From: an uncultured Campylobacter sp.
Lineage (GTDB): Bacteria > Campylobacterota > Campylobacteria > Campylobacterales > Campylobacteraceae
NCBI RefSeq assembly: GCF_938045465.1
Contig: NZ_CALIBF010000181.1
Span: 1-13,518, forward strand
Length of the DNA stretch: 13,518 nt
Direction of reading: 5' to 3'
Each line of letters opens with the position of its first letter. Within the stretch, counting starts at the first letter, position 1. Positions 1-5,907 of the stretch are shown in pieces. The position numbers were made by a program, and so were the translations under genes. Under the pieces are notes generated by a model, which was not told the DNA's origin, ran no database searches, and was given only the letters and a program-made list of their open reading frames with translations.

Positions 1-116
1 TCGCACTGCGCCCATACGCTATCGATCTAAACAGTCGCGTGGAGGATGCGCGAGGCATTAAAGATCCACAAAAGATAAGCGAAATTTTGCAAATTTTAAA
101 AAATGCGCAAGGCTGA
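1..116 (+). CDS. trpF: Phosphoribosylanthranilate isomerase, C-terminal end (partial)
   Basis: The frame is open from the window edge to a TGA at 114-116 and encodes 37 residues. It carries AIDLNSRVEDARGIKD, which matches the end of TrpF, where the pattern D-x-S/N-S-x-V/F-E-x-x-x-G-x-K-D forms the phosphate-binding end of the (beta/alpha)8 barrel. It is followed by a helix (PQKISEILQIL), as in the family. TrpF converts N-(5'-phosphoribosyl)anthranilate to CdRP in tryptophan synthesis, in the cytoplasm. The rest of the gene lies to the left of the window. trpB and trpA are also in this window but on the opposite strand about 7 kb away, which supports the call and shows the operon is broken. 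Only the tail is visible, so identity rests on one motif plus context. Confidence 0.75.
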   Translation, partial: ALRPYAIDLNSRVEDARGIKDPQKISEILQILKNAQG

Positions 117-165
117 TCTCCGTGTGCAAACTCGCGCGATAGTTATATCTAAATCAAGCGTGTAT

Positions 166-172
166 AAGGAGG
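166..172 (+). promoter_or_regulatory. Ribosome binding site for the 179-1051 gene
   Basis: AAGGAGG lies six bases before the ATG at 179. It is an almost complete Shine-Dalgarno match and fixes the start of the first accessory gene. No clear promoter is seen between the trpF stop at 116 and this site, so the gene may be read from the trpF transcript. Confidence 0.7.
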
Positions 173-178
173 AGCCAA

Positions 179-1051
179 ATGCATAACGACGAAATTGCTA
201 GGTTTGGCATAAACAAAACGCGGTATGATAAAAATATAAAGGATTTCTTACAAAATAAAAATTGCGATAAGCGAAATTTGGCGGGCGGCGGGCTAAAATT
301 TACGAGCGATGGCAGGCAAAATTCTATAAATGCCAGCGAGCAAAATTTTACGAATGTCGTTGAACAAAAATCGCAAATCGATCTCTCTTGTGCCACTGAT
401 ACACCCTCGCAAAATTTTAAAACTCAAACAAGAGATTACGACAAAGAACCGATAATCATAAAAGATAATTCAATAGAGATGATTAAATTTTATTCGCCAT
501 TTCTGTATTTTCTTAATTTCATAGATTTTGGAACAAGGCAAGACTCGCCGAGATCCGTTAAACGCTGGCTAGGGCTCCCAAGTAAATTCGGTACCTGTTA
601 TATAAAATTTAAAAATTCAGTTATCGAATATTATTCCGAGAAAAAGAGAACGACCCTATACTCTATAAATTTATCCAAAATAATTGCGATAAAACGCACC
701 TTTGGGCCATCCACTTTTAAAATGACGAAAAAAGGTAAAATTTCAACATTTTTTGTCGCGTTCGCGTGGATAATCCTTTTATCTTTGGTAGTAACTTTTA
801 AAAATAAAATTTCTTATGGAATTTTAATTGTGCCGATTTCCTTATTTTTGGCGTTTGCGCCCTTAATCATATTTAGATTTAAGAAAAATTTGGGATTTGA
901 CATAGGAAACGACAGCCTTATTTTTATGAGCAATGGTAATTATATCGAAGCAAGCATATTAACAAGCAAAGAATACAAAGAGCTAAAAGCCTATTTTCTA
1001 CTCAAAATAGGGAAAAATTTAGATAAAATCCGGTCGCAAATTTTTGTGTAG
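179..1051 (+). CDS. Hypothetical membrane protein with disordered N-terminus and two TM segments
   Basis: This 290-residue protein belongs to no family I recognise. Residues 1-97 are polar, rich in Asn, Gln, Ser and Lys, and probably disordered. Residues 100-185 look like a small beta-rich cytoplasmic domain (KFGTCYIKFKNSVIEYYSE and following). Two hydrophobic segments at about 188-207 and 211-233 form a membrane hairpin. The tail (about 238-290) is another short alternating beta/helix module, NDSLIFMSNGNYIEASILT then a charged helix. That layout resembles bacterial PH-like or YcxB-type membrane proteins, but this is a fold guess only. The gene starts behind a strong RBS and is followed after 17 bases by a related shorter gene. 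The 11-residue motif DYDKEPIIIKD (86-96) recurs in that gene as DYNKEPLALKD, so the two are probably paralogues. AT content is higher than in the metabolic genes, which suggests acquired or fast-evolving DNA. Confidence 0.7.
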   Translation: MHNDEIARFGINKTRYDKNIKDFLQNKNCDKRNLAGGGLKFTSDGRQNSINASEQNFTNVVEQKSQIDLSCATDTPSQNFKTQTRDYDKEPIIIKDNSIEMIKFYSPFLYFLNFIDFGTRQDSPRSVKRWLGLPSKFGTCYIKFKNSVIEYYSEKKRTTLYSINLSKIIAIKRTFGPSTFKMTKKGKISTFFVAFAWIILLSLVVTFKNKISYGILIVPISLFLAFAPLIIFRFKKNLGFDIGNDSLIFMSNGNYIEASILTSKEYKELKAYFLLKIGKNLDKIRSQIFV

Positions 1052-1068
1052 GCTATAAAGAATAAAAG

Positions 1069-1461
1069 ATGAATAGAAAACAGAGGCTCGAAAAGCTAAA
1101 GAAAATTCTCAATGAACGGCGTCAAAATTTAGAACGGGGTTCAGGGCGGAATTTTGATGCCGAAAATTCTGACAGTAAAAATTTTAAATTTGAAAAACTC
1201 ACGGATGACTCTACGATAAATACAAACGAAAAATCTAATAAATTTGAACAAAATCCGAGTTGCGCTAGTGATTATAATAAAGAGCCTTTAGCGCTCAAAG
1301 ATAGGACGAATTTTTATATAGTTCTTGCTACGGTATGCACGCTTGCGATTATGATTTTTATGTATTCATACGAACCCAATCAAACTAGATATAATCAGCT
1401 TTTTATAGTATTTCCATTTTTCGGATTGCCTATCATAATGGAATATTTTACAAATTTTTAA
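1069..1461 (+). CDS. Hypothetical two-TM membrane protein, shorter paralogue of the upstream gene
   Basis: This ORF encodes 130 residues with no recognised family. Residues 1-20 form a basic helix, 21-66 are polar and low-complexity, and 68-78 are DYNKEPLALKD, matching the upstream protein. Hydrophobic segments follow at about 81-100 and 110-126, and the protein ends abruptly at YFTNF. Compared with the 290-residue neighbour it lacks the beta-rich domain before the membrane hairpin and the soluble module after it. Sequence resembling that missing tail is still present out of frame at 1514-1766. The ORF may therefore be the front part of a decayed gene rather than a complete one. The RBS is weak (AAAG close to the ATG), and the 17-base gap to the upstream stop suggests co-transcription. 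The stop codon sits in the loop of a 13-bp inverted repeat. Confidence 0.55.
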   Translation: MNRKQRLEKLKKILNERRQNLERGSGRNFDAENSDSKNFKFEKLTDDSTINTNEKSNKFEQNPSCASDYNKEPLALKDRTNFYIVLATVCTLAIMIFMYSYEPNQTRYNQLFIVFPFFGLPIIMEYFTNF

Positions 1462-1479
1462 ATAAGAAATTTGTAAAAT
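1445..1479 (+). terminator. AT-only inverted repeat over the stop codon, possible terminator
   Basis: The left arm ATTTTACAAATTT (1445-1457) and right arm AAATTTGTAAAAT (1467-1479) are perfect 13-base complements with a 9-base loop that contains the TAA stop of the 1069-1461 gene. T-rich sequence follows. The stem has only one G-C pair, so as an intrinsic terminator it would be weak. It could equally be a protein-binding dyad or a recombination scar. Confidence 0.4.
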
Positions 1480-1513
1480 TTTATAATGATCGAGTTACCT
1501 ATTATACAAATAA

Positions 1514-1766
1514 AATGCCCGAAAAAACTATATTCTTATTTATTTTTATTCATCTCAAAATTTATATATTTTTTGGTTTTTTAAATTTCAACTTAGATTT
1601 ATATTCTACGATAATATAATAATCCGAGGTAAGGATAAAGATATCGCCTTTACGATAGAAACTATAGACGACTACGTTAGGATAAAAGAATTTTTTTATG
1701 AAGACAAAAGACATTGATTTGGACAAGACCCAGCGCCACGTATGGCTGGATTTAATTAATAATTAA
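1514..1766 (+). pseudogene. Frameshifted C-terminal remnant of a paralogue of the 179-1051 gene
   Basis: One frame is open from 1514 to a TGA at 1715-1717 without a start codon. It encodes a hydrophobic stretch and then YDNIIIRGKDKDIAFTIET and IDDYVRIKEFFYEDKRH. This has the same layout as the last 50 residues of the 290-residue protein (NDSLIFMSNGNYIEASILT then SKEYKELKAYF). A run of seven T at 1691-1697 separates this frame from the next one. With one T fewer, KEFF would continue directly into MKTKDIDLDKTQRHVWLDLI and end at the TAA at 1764-1766. It reads as decayed coding sequence, possibly the severed tail of the 1069-1461 gene. Similarity was judged by eye and is weak, so an unrelated origin is possible. 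Confidence 0.45.
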
Positions 1767-1800
1767 AGAGCTTTAGATGAAAGAAGCCTTAATCGACGAA

Positions 1801-1826
1801 GCCTTTAAATTTTAAAATTTAAAGGC
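1801..1826. terminator. Perfect 26-bp palindrome, probable bidirectional terminator
   Basis: The sequence reads GCCTTTAAATTTT followed by its exact reverse complement, giving an 11-bp stem with a 4-base loop, or 13-bp arms with no spacer. GCC/GGC clamps the base. It lies between the decayed + strand genes and the - strand genes to the right, where a bidirectional terminator would be expected. There is no strong T-tract on either side, so the function is inferred. Confidence 0.4.
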
Positions 1827-1904
1827 AATTCTTAAAAATTGATCGTAATCTTTCTTGTGCGGAATCTATTTTATTGTTGCGCTTTATCACGTTACTAAAT
1901 ATGA

Positions 1905-2006
1905 CTACAAATTCTTAAATTCCATCTCCAGTTGCTTGCGCCAATCTTGCAGCGAGCGCTCCGCTCTGGCAGCGTATTTCTTTATAAGTACGCCGCCAGA
2001 GCTTGA
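1905..2006 (-). pseudogene. Short minus-strand coding remnant, unknown protein
   Basis: On the minus strand a frame runs from just after a stop at 2007-2009 to a TAG at 1905-1907. It encodes the charged helical sequence KKYAARAERSLQDWRKQLEM ending EFKNL. The composition looks like a real protein C-terminus (amphipathic, Arg/Glu/Lys-rich), but there is no start codon or RBS. It probably is the last piece of a gene lost when this region was rearranged. An inverted repeat (1963-2002) overlaps it. The function is unknown. Confidence 0.25.
1963..2002. repeat. 14-bp inverted repeat with 12-base loop
   Basis: GCTCTGGCAGCGTA at 1963-1976 pairs with TACGCCGCCAGAGC at 1989-2002 with 13 of 14 positions matched. 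It is GC-rich in an otherwise AT-rich stretch. It may act as a terminator-like hairpin downstream of the yedE-type gene, or it may be a leftover end of a mobile element. No T-tract follows. Confidence 0.45.
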
Positions 2007-2056
2007 CTAGATACGCCGCCTCTGTATAGATTAATCTCTGAGATTAAATATCAGCC

Positions 2057-3118
2057 TTAAGCGGCGCGTCTTTGAAAAATCCCCACGTAAAGCGCGAAAA
2101 CAAAACCGATCGCGACCGCGTAAGGAGCGAACTCTGTGATGCCTTTAGCCGAGCTTGCGAGCAAGAAATTGTGCGCGACCGCAGCGCCCGCTGCCATGCC
2201 GATGACGAATACGCCCGAGCTCAAATTTCCCGTGCCAGCCTGCACCAGATGCTTGCCCGGGCAGCCCTCGCTTAGGCTGAAGCAAAGACCCGCGAGCACC
2301 ATACCCAAGAAGTTCCAAACGAAATCGTTATGCGCGATAGGCTGGCCCTCGAAGCCGAGTTTGTATTGTCCAAACGCGATATTTGCGATGCTCGCAAACA
2401 CGATGACGCTTAGCACTCCCCAAAACATCGAGAAATCGCCGCGAAAAATTCTACCGAACGCGCCGACGCTGCAAAATTTGCTTCTGTGCATCACCGCGCC
2501 CACGATAATACCGGCAGCTAGCGAGATGCCTACCGCGGCGTGTTGCGCGCCGGGACCTTTAGCGGAGATAAAAAGCGCGCCGCCCTCGCCCGTTTTGAGA
2601 CCGAAAATCAAGGCCGCAAGCAACGCAGCGCCCAGTAGTACAGGCAAAATTCCGATCGCGCCGCTAAGCCTTGCCTCTTTGCTCGCCTCATAGCCGCGCT
2701 TTTTAAGCAAAAACCCAATGAGTACGCCGCAGATCAGACCCGCTAACCCGGCTAACGCGGTCAAATCGCCGCCGCCTAGGCGCAAAAACGCGCGCCACGG
2801 GCATCCCAAAAATACAAGGCAGCCGATCATCGCGAAAATCCCTAGGAAAAATTTCGCAAACGGCGAACTGCCGGTAACCGGCGCGAACTCGCGCGTCCAA
2901 AGCACACTTGCCAAAAAGCCGCCGAACACGAGCCCTATGATCTCCGGGCGGATGTATTGCACCACGGCGGCTCGATGAAAGCCCAGCGCGCCCGTGGTGT
3001 CGCGCAAAAAGCAAGCGACGCAAACGCCCATATTGCCTGGGTTTCCGAAATGCACCAGCGTCGCACCCAGCACGCCTAGCACGGCGCCTGCGATGATGTA
3101 CCATTTAACGTTATTCAT
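2057..3118 (-). CDS. yedE: YedE/FdhT-family selenium-metabolism membrane protein
   Basis: This 353-residue polytopic inner-membrane protein has the two-repeat YeeE/YedE (DUF395-type) architecture. Each half carries paired glycine-rich helices and conserved cysteines: GVCVACFLRD (C33, C36), GCPWR (C106), HRSKFCSVG (C216) and EGCPGKH (C286). The motifs GNMGVCVACFLRDTTGALG, IRPEIIGLV, FGQYKLGFEGQPIAHND and AHNFLLASSAKG are typical of the 'putative selenium transporter' YedE subgroup. The C. jejuni member is FdhT, needed with the TusA-like FdhU for selenium-dependent formate dehydrogenase. The cysteines suggest handling of a sulfur or selenium species, and direct transport is inferred. Start: ATG with AGGA 8 bases upstream. 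No yedF/fdhU-like gene is next to it here, which is unusual. Length matches the family, and GC is high compared with the flanking accessory DNA. Confidence 0.85.
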   Translation of the reverse strand: MNNVKWYIIAGAVLGVLGATLVHFGNPGNMGVCVACFLRDTTGALGFHRAAVVQYIRPEIIGLVFGGFLASVLWTREFAPVTGSSPFAKFFLGIFAMIGCLVFLGCPWRAFLRLGGGDLTALAGLAGLICGVLIGFLLKKRGYEASKEARLSGAIGILPVLLGAALLAALIFGLKTGEGGALFISAKGPGAQHAAVGISLAAGIIVGAVMHRSKFCSVGAFGRIFRGDFSMFWGVLSVIVFASIANIAFGQYKLGFEGQPIAHNDFVWNFLGMVLAGLCFSLSEGCPGKHLVQAGTGNLSSGVFVIGMAAGAAVAHNFLLASSAKGITEFAPYAVAIGFVFALYVGIFQRRAA

Positions 3119-3139
3119 GAAAAGATCCTGAAATAATCT

Positions 3140-3153
3140 AGATCGACCGATCT
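3140..3153. promoter_or_regulatory. Small dyad in the 5' leader of the yedE-type gene
   Basis: AGATCG-AC-CGATCT is a perfect 6-bp-arm dyad about 22 bases upstream of the yedE ATG, just beyond its RBS. It is placed where an operator or leader hairpin could act. Such a short palindrome can occur by chance. Confidence 0.2.
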
Positions 3154-3247
3154 CTTAGGCGCGATTTTATCCTTTGTAAAATAAAAAGCAAATAAATTCC
3201 GATCTGAATTTGCAAAAAGCTAAATTTTAAAATCGTGCGGGCGACCG

Positions 3248-3288
3248 CTAAATTTAAACGCAAGCAAATCGCGAGCGTTTAAATTTAG
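3248..3288. repeat. Perfect 14-bp inverted repeat with 13-base loop
   Basis: CTAAATTTAAACGC (3248-3261) is exactly complementary to GCGTTTAAATTTAG (3275-3288). The stem would be closed next to the loop by GCG/CGC pairs. Its position inside the divergent region, far from either stop codon, argues against a simple terminator. It may be an operator or an end of a small RNA transcript. Confidence 0.45.
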
Positions 3289-3507
3289 ACTCTTTGTTGA
3301 GATAAAAACGCCAAATTTATCTGCCAGATTTCGGCACAGACGGATCGAAACAAAAAGCTAAAGCGTAGAGGTAGCGCGGACGCTATGTAGGCGGATACAA
3401 GCGGAGCGGAGGGGGCAGAAACGGCGCGGGCAAGGTGCGGACAAGACGCAGTCAAAGCGCGTAAGCGGCCCAGACGGAGCACAATACTTGCCGCCAATAA
3501 AAACAAA

Positions 3508-3536
3508 TTTCAAATATTTTTGAAATTAAATTTCAA
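3508..3536. promoter_or_regulatory. Overlapping dyads upstream of the receptor promoter (candidate operator)
   Basis: Three alternating half-sites lie side by side: TTTCAAA (3508-3514), TTTGAAA (3519-3525) and ATTTCAA (3530-3536). They form two overlapping palindromes, the second being TTGAAATT-A-AATTTCAA (3520-3536). They end 21 bases before the -10 box at 3558. Iron- or heme-responsive repression, for example by Fur, would be expected for such a receptor. The sequence is not a textbook GATAAT-type Fur box, so the regulator is unknown. Confidence 0.4.
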
Positions 3537-3557
3537 CCTTATTTAAGTATGTAGATA

Positions 3558-3563
3558 TATAAT
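3558..3563 (+). promoter_or_regulatory. -10 promoter element for the TonB-dependent receptor
   Basis: TATAAT is a perfect sigma-70 -10 hexamer in an AT-rich run 33 bases before the start codon. No good -35 is visible, as is usual for Campylobacter sigma-70 promoters. The RBS AAAGG (3585-3589) follows, 7 bases before the ATG. Confidence 0.55.
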
Positions 3564-3596
3564 AATGTATCTTAATTTTATTTTAAAGGTCGGGGC

Positions 3597-3827
3597 ATGA
3601 AAAAGCGAATTTTATTGGTGCCGCTTGCAATAGGCGCGATAGGCGGAGCGAATGCGGCCGAAAACAACGCCACGAAGTCGCAGGATCTGGGTCAAATCGT
3701 CGTGCAAGTGACGGTAAGCGCGGTCGATAACCTAAAATACGCGGGCTCGGCCGGAATTTTAACCCCCCAAGGATATGAAAGCCAAAATCAACGTGATCGA
3801 TTCGATCATGCAGATACCGGGCGTTGA
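3597..3827 (+). CDS. TonB-dependent receptor, N-terminal fragment before a frameshift (signal peptide and plug start)
   Basis: The first about 57 codons are the true 5' end of the receptor gene. A signal peptide (MKKRILLVPLAIGAIGG, cleavage probably after ANA at residue 20) is followed by mature sequence with a TonB-box-like stretch (QIVVQVTVSA). This reaches ILTPQ, where the reading frame is lost at the C6 run (3763-3768). The remaining codons, up to the TGA at 3825-3827, are out-of-frame readthrough of the receptor's plug. The RBS and promoter lie directly upstream. As written, this frame can only make a useless 76-residue peptide unless translation shifts +1 at the C run or the run changes length. 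It belongs with 3775-5688 as one broken or switchable gene. Confidence 0.75.
   Translation: MKKRILLVPLAIGAIGGANAAENNATKSQDLGQIVVQVTVSAVDNLKYAGSAGILTPQGYESQNQRDRFDHADTGR
3763..3768 (+). repeat. C6 homopolymer at the receptor frameshift
   Basis: In the first frame this region reads acc-ccc-caa-gga. In the receptor frame it reads aag-gat-atg-aaa. With five C the gene would read ILTPKDMKAKINVIDSIM without interruption, a natural TonB-receptor plug start. One extra C therefore separates signal peptide and barrel. Phase variation, a sequencing error, a fixed mutation, or +1 ribosomal slippage at CCC-C could each explain it. Confidence 0.7.
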
Positions 3828-5688
3828 CGGCAGCATGGATATGGGGCGTCAGATCGGCAGGCAGTTTCAGATCCGCGGATTTGGATATCAAAGCGACGAG
3901 CGCGTCATCATCAAGCAAGACGGCGTGCGCAGAAGCGCGGGGATGTACTCGAATATGATCTCATCCTTCCGCACCGATAGCGACATTTTAAAGCGCGTCG
4001 AGGTCATAAAGGGCGCCTCGTCCGTGCTGCACGGCTCGGGCGCGATCGGCGGTATCGTAAATATGCAGACAAAAAGCGCGAGCGATTATCTAAGCGAGGG
4101 TAAAAGCGTAGGTTTGATGCTAGGACAGAGGCTTGAATCAAACAATATGCATAGCACGCGCGGCGCGATTTACGGCAAGGGCGAGGAAATTCCGATCGAC
4201 GTTTTACTCTACGGCAAGCGCGCAAGCTACGGCAACGTTAAGTTCGCAGACGGCGGCACGCGCTACGCCCCGGACTACGACAAGAGCTTCAATAACGAGC
4301 ATATCGATACCGGATTTTTTAAGATCGGCGCGAATTTGGACGATCACCGCATAAGCTTCAGCGCCTTTGATTACGACGAAAATTTACACACGATGTGGCA
4401 GACACTATGGCAAAATGATGCAGATCTCTTCGTAAGCGGAAATTTAAGCCAGAGAGATTACGTTTTTGATTGGACCTTTACGCCGCAAAGCCCGCTAGTG
4501 GATATGTCTTTTAAGGCCTACAAAAGCAAAGCCGAGTATAAACGCGGCTATATCGACGGCGCAGATACCGGCAGCTACACGAACAAAGACGATCGTAAGG
4601 GACTAGAGATCAAAAATATCTCGGAATTTGATACGGGCTTTTTAAATCATAGCTTCGCTTTCGGCGGCGATTACGAAAATAGGCAGGAGGATGCGATCTT
4701 TATCCAAAATGGAGCGCTAAGAGATTTCGCCTCCTTTCCGAATGAATACAATAGCTACGGGCTTTTTGCACAGGATCTGATCCGCTTGCACGATGATTTA
4801 GAGCTTACCTTGGGCGGTAGATACGATAGATTCGATCGCGACATCAAAGGCAGATCGGCTAAATTTAAAGATTCCAGATTTTCTCCGCGCGCGGCGATTG
4901 CCTATACGCTCTTTGATAAATTTACGCTTTTGGCGGGATACAGTGAGAGTTTCCGCGCGCCTACTCCGCACGAGACATCGCAAAAAGGACCGATAAACCG
5001 AATGTATTATTACATCCCAAATCCCGATCTAAAGCCTGAAACCGTCAAAGAGTACGAGGTCGGATTTAGCTTTAAACAGGATGAAATTTTTACGGACGAT
5101 CACTTCGATATGAAATTTATCTACTTTAACGGCAAGATCGAAGATATGATCGGCATAAAAGCACTTCCGCATCTGGGCGTGCCGCCGGGCGGCTTCTCGC
5201 AGCAATACGGACAGCATCAAAATATCGATCAAGCCAAAAGGCATGGTTTTGAGCTAAGCTCGAATTACCAAACGCAGGACTTTGATTTCGGCGCGAGCTT
5301 CGAGCGACTTAGAATTTACAACAAGCAAACGCACGAAAATATAAACAACCACGCCAAAAAACTAAGCGCACACGCCTTCTACTCGCCTCTGCACGATCTA
5401 AATTTAGGCTTTGAGGTAAGCCACTACTTCAAGCCTCATTCTAAACCCGCTTCATATTTTGCACGCAGAACGGAATATTTTTATGTTGATAAGTCCTTTA
5501 CGATCGCAAATTTCAGAGGAAGCTACAAGATCAAAAACGGCGTTATTCCGGCCCTTGACGGCGCCGATCTGAGCTTTGGCGTAAATAATATTTTCGATCG
5601 GCATTATATCAACGCAAACCGCACGCGAGATACTTTAGCGGTCGGCGCAGGACGAAATTTCTACGTCGATCTGGAAGTAAGATTTTAG
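3775..5688 (+). CDS. TonB-dependent outer-membrane receptor, probable heme/hemoglobin type (frameshifted at 5' end)
   Basis: This 637-codon frame holds the plug and 22-strand-type barrel of a TonB-dependent receptor. The plug shows SIMQIPGVDG, FQIRGFGYQSDERVIIKQDG, RVEVIKGASSVLHGSGAIGG (77-96) and IVNMQT. The barrel has ELTLGGRYDRF, the FRAP box (393-396), a nearby His399 and NPDLKPET (416-423). FRAP...NPxL with an intervening His is the hallmark of heme/hemoglobin receptors such as HemR and ChuA. It ends VNNIFDRHYI...VDLEVRF with the C-terminal Phe used in outer-membrane insertion. The substrate would be imported with TonB-ExbBD energy. This frame has no signal peptide: that is encoded out of frame at 3597-3763, and the ATG at 3775 is an internal codon without an RBS. 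Joined, the protein would be about 695 residues, normal for the family. No heme ABC transporter or oxygenase gene is adjacent, so heme as substrate is inferred from motifs. Confidence 0.85.
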   Translation: MKAKINVIDSIMQIPGVDGSMDMGRQIGRQFQIRGFGYQSDERVIIKQDGVRRSAGMYSNMISSFRTDSDILKRVEVIKGASSVLHGSGAIGGIVNMQTKSASDYLSEGKSVGLMLGQRLESNNMHSTRGAIYGKGEEIPIDVLLYGKRASYGNVKFADGGTRYAPDYDKSFNNEHIDTGFFKIGANLDDHRISFSAFDYDENLHTMWQTLWQNDADLFVSGNLSQRDYVFDWTFTPQSPLVDMSFKAYKSKAEYKRGYIDGADTGSYTNKDDRKGLEIKNISEFDTGFLNHSFAFGGDYENRQEDAIFIQNGALRDFASFPNEYNSYGLFAQDLIRLHDDLELTLGGRYDRFDRDIKGRSAKFKDSRFSPRAAIAYTLFDKFTLLAGYSESFRAPTPHETSQKGPINRMYYYIPNPDLKPETVKEYEVGFSFKQDEIFTDDHFDMKFIYFNGKIEDMIGIKALPHLGVPPGGFSQQYGQHQNIDQAKRHGFELSSNYQTQDFDFGASFERLRIYNKQTHENINNHAKKLSAHAFYSPLHDLNLGFEVSHYFKPHSKPASYFARRTEYFYVDKSFTIANFRGSYKIKNGVIPALDGADLSFGVNNIFDRHYINANRTRDTLAVGAGRNFYVDLEVRF

Positions 5689-5700
5689 AGTAAGCTTATA

Positions 5701-5758
5701 CGGGCGAGGTGCGGGTTAAATTTTAAAACTTACCCAGCCTTCGCCCCTCTTTCTTTTT
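5701..5758 (+). terminator. Rho-independent terminator of the receptor gene
   Basis: Thirteen bases after the receptor stop, GGGCGAGG (5702-5709) pairs with CC and TCGCCC (5738-5746), with one bulged T. An inner GGGT/ACCC extends the stem around an AT loop. The T-rich tract CTCTTTCTTTTT follows at 5747-5758. It works for + strand transcripts only. Confidence 0.75.
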
Positions 5759-5907
5759 AAATTTAGACCTCATCGAGACCTTTTGGTGATAAGGCTTAAA
5801 TGTGGCATAAATTTCTAGCGCTATAAAATTCCGCAATTTTTAAAATTTAACAAACTGCAAAATTTTATGGGTTGCAAAGCCCGCAAGCTGCGAAATTCCA
5901 CGCCTCA

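Larger units (their letters stand above)
1462..2056. other. 595-bp stretch without an intact gene
   Basis: It holds only decayed coding sequence on both strands (1514-1766 + and 1905-2006 -) and inverted repeats at 1445-1479, 1801-1826 and 1963-2002. There is also a short dyad TTAATCTC-T-GAGATTAA at 2031-2047, just past the end of the yedE-type gene. It looks like a rearrangement scar between the + strand accessory genes and the minus-strand gene at 2057. No tRNA or other RNA gene is seen. Confidence 0.6.
3119..3596. other. Divergent intergenic region of 478 bp between the yedE-type gene and the receptor
   Basis: It contains the upstream regions of two divergent genes, a perfect 14-bp inverted repeat (3248-3288), a purine-rich GC-rich tract (about 3351-3480, roughly 70% A+G on the + strand) and the receptor promoter with overlapping dyads (3508-3563). 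A 73-codon minus-strand frame at 3285-3506 is Arg/Ala/Ser/Leu-rich and has no convincing RBS. I do not call it a gene. A small RNA cannot be excluded. Confidence 0.5.

Noticed and set aside
2703..3104. 133-codon minus-strand frame inside the yedE-type gene
   Set aside because: It is an out-of-frame, Arg-rich shadow of the real YedE-family protein, which has clear family motifs across the same DNA.
3285..3506. 73-codon minus-strand frame in the divergent intergenic region
   Set aside because: Its composition is Arg/Ala/Ser/Leu-rich, it has no good RBS, and it lies over the purine-rich tract. It looks like a chance frame in GC-rich DNA.
3508..3536. Calling the receptor-promoter dyads a Fur box
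   Set aside because: The half-sites are TTTCAAA/TTTGAAA, not the GATAAT-type repeats of Fur sites, so the regulator is left open.
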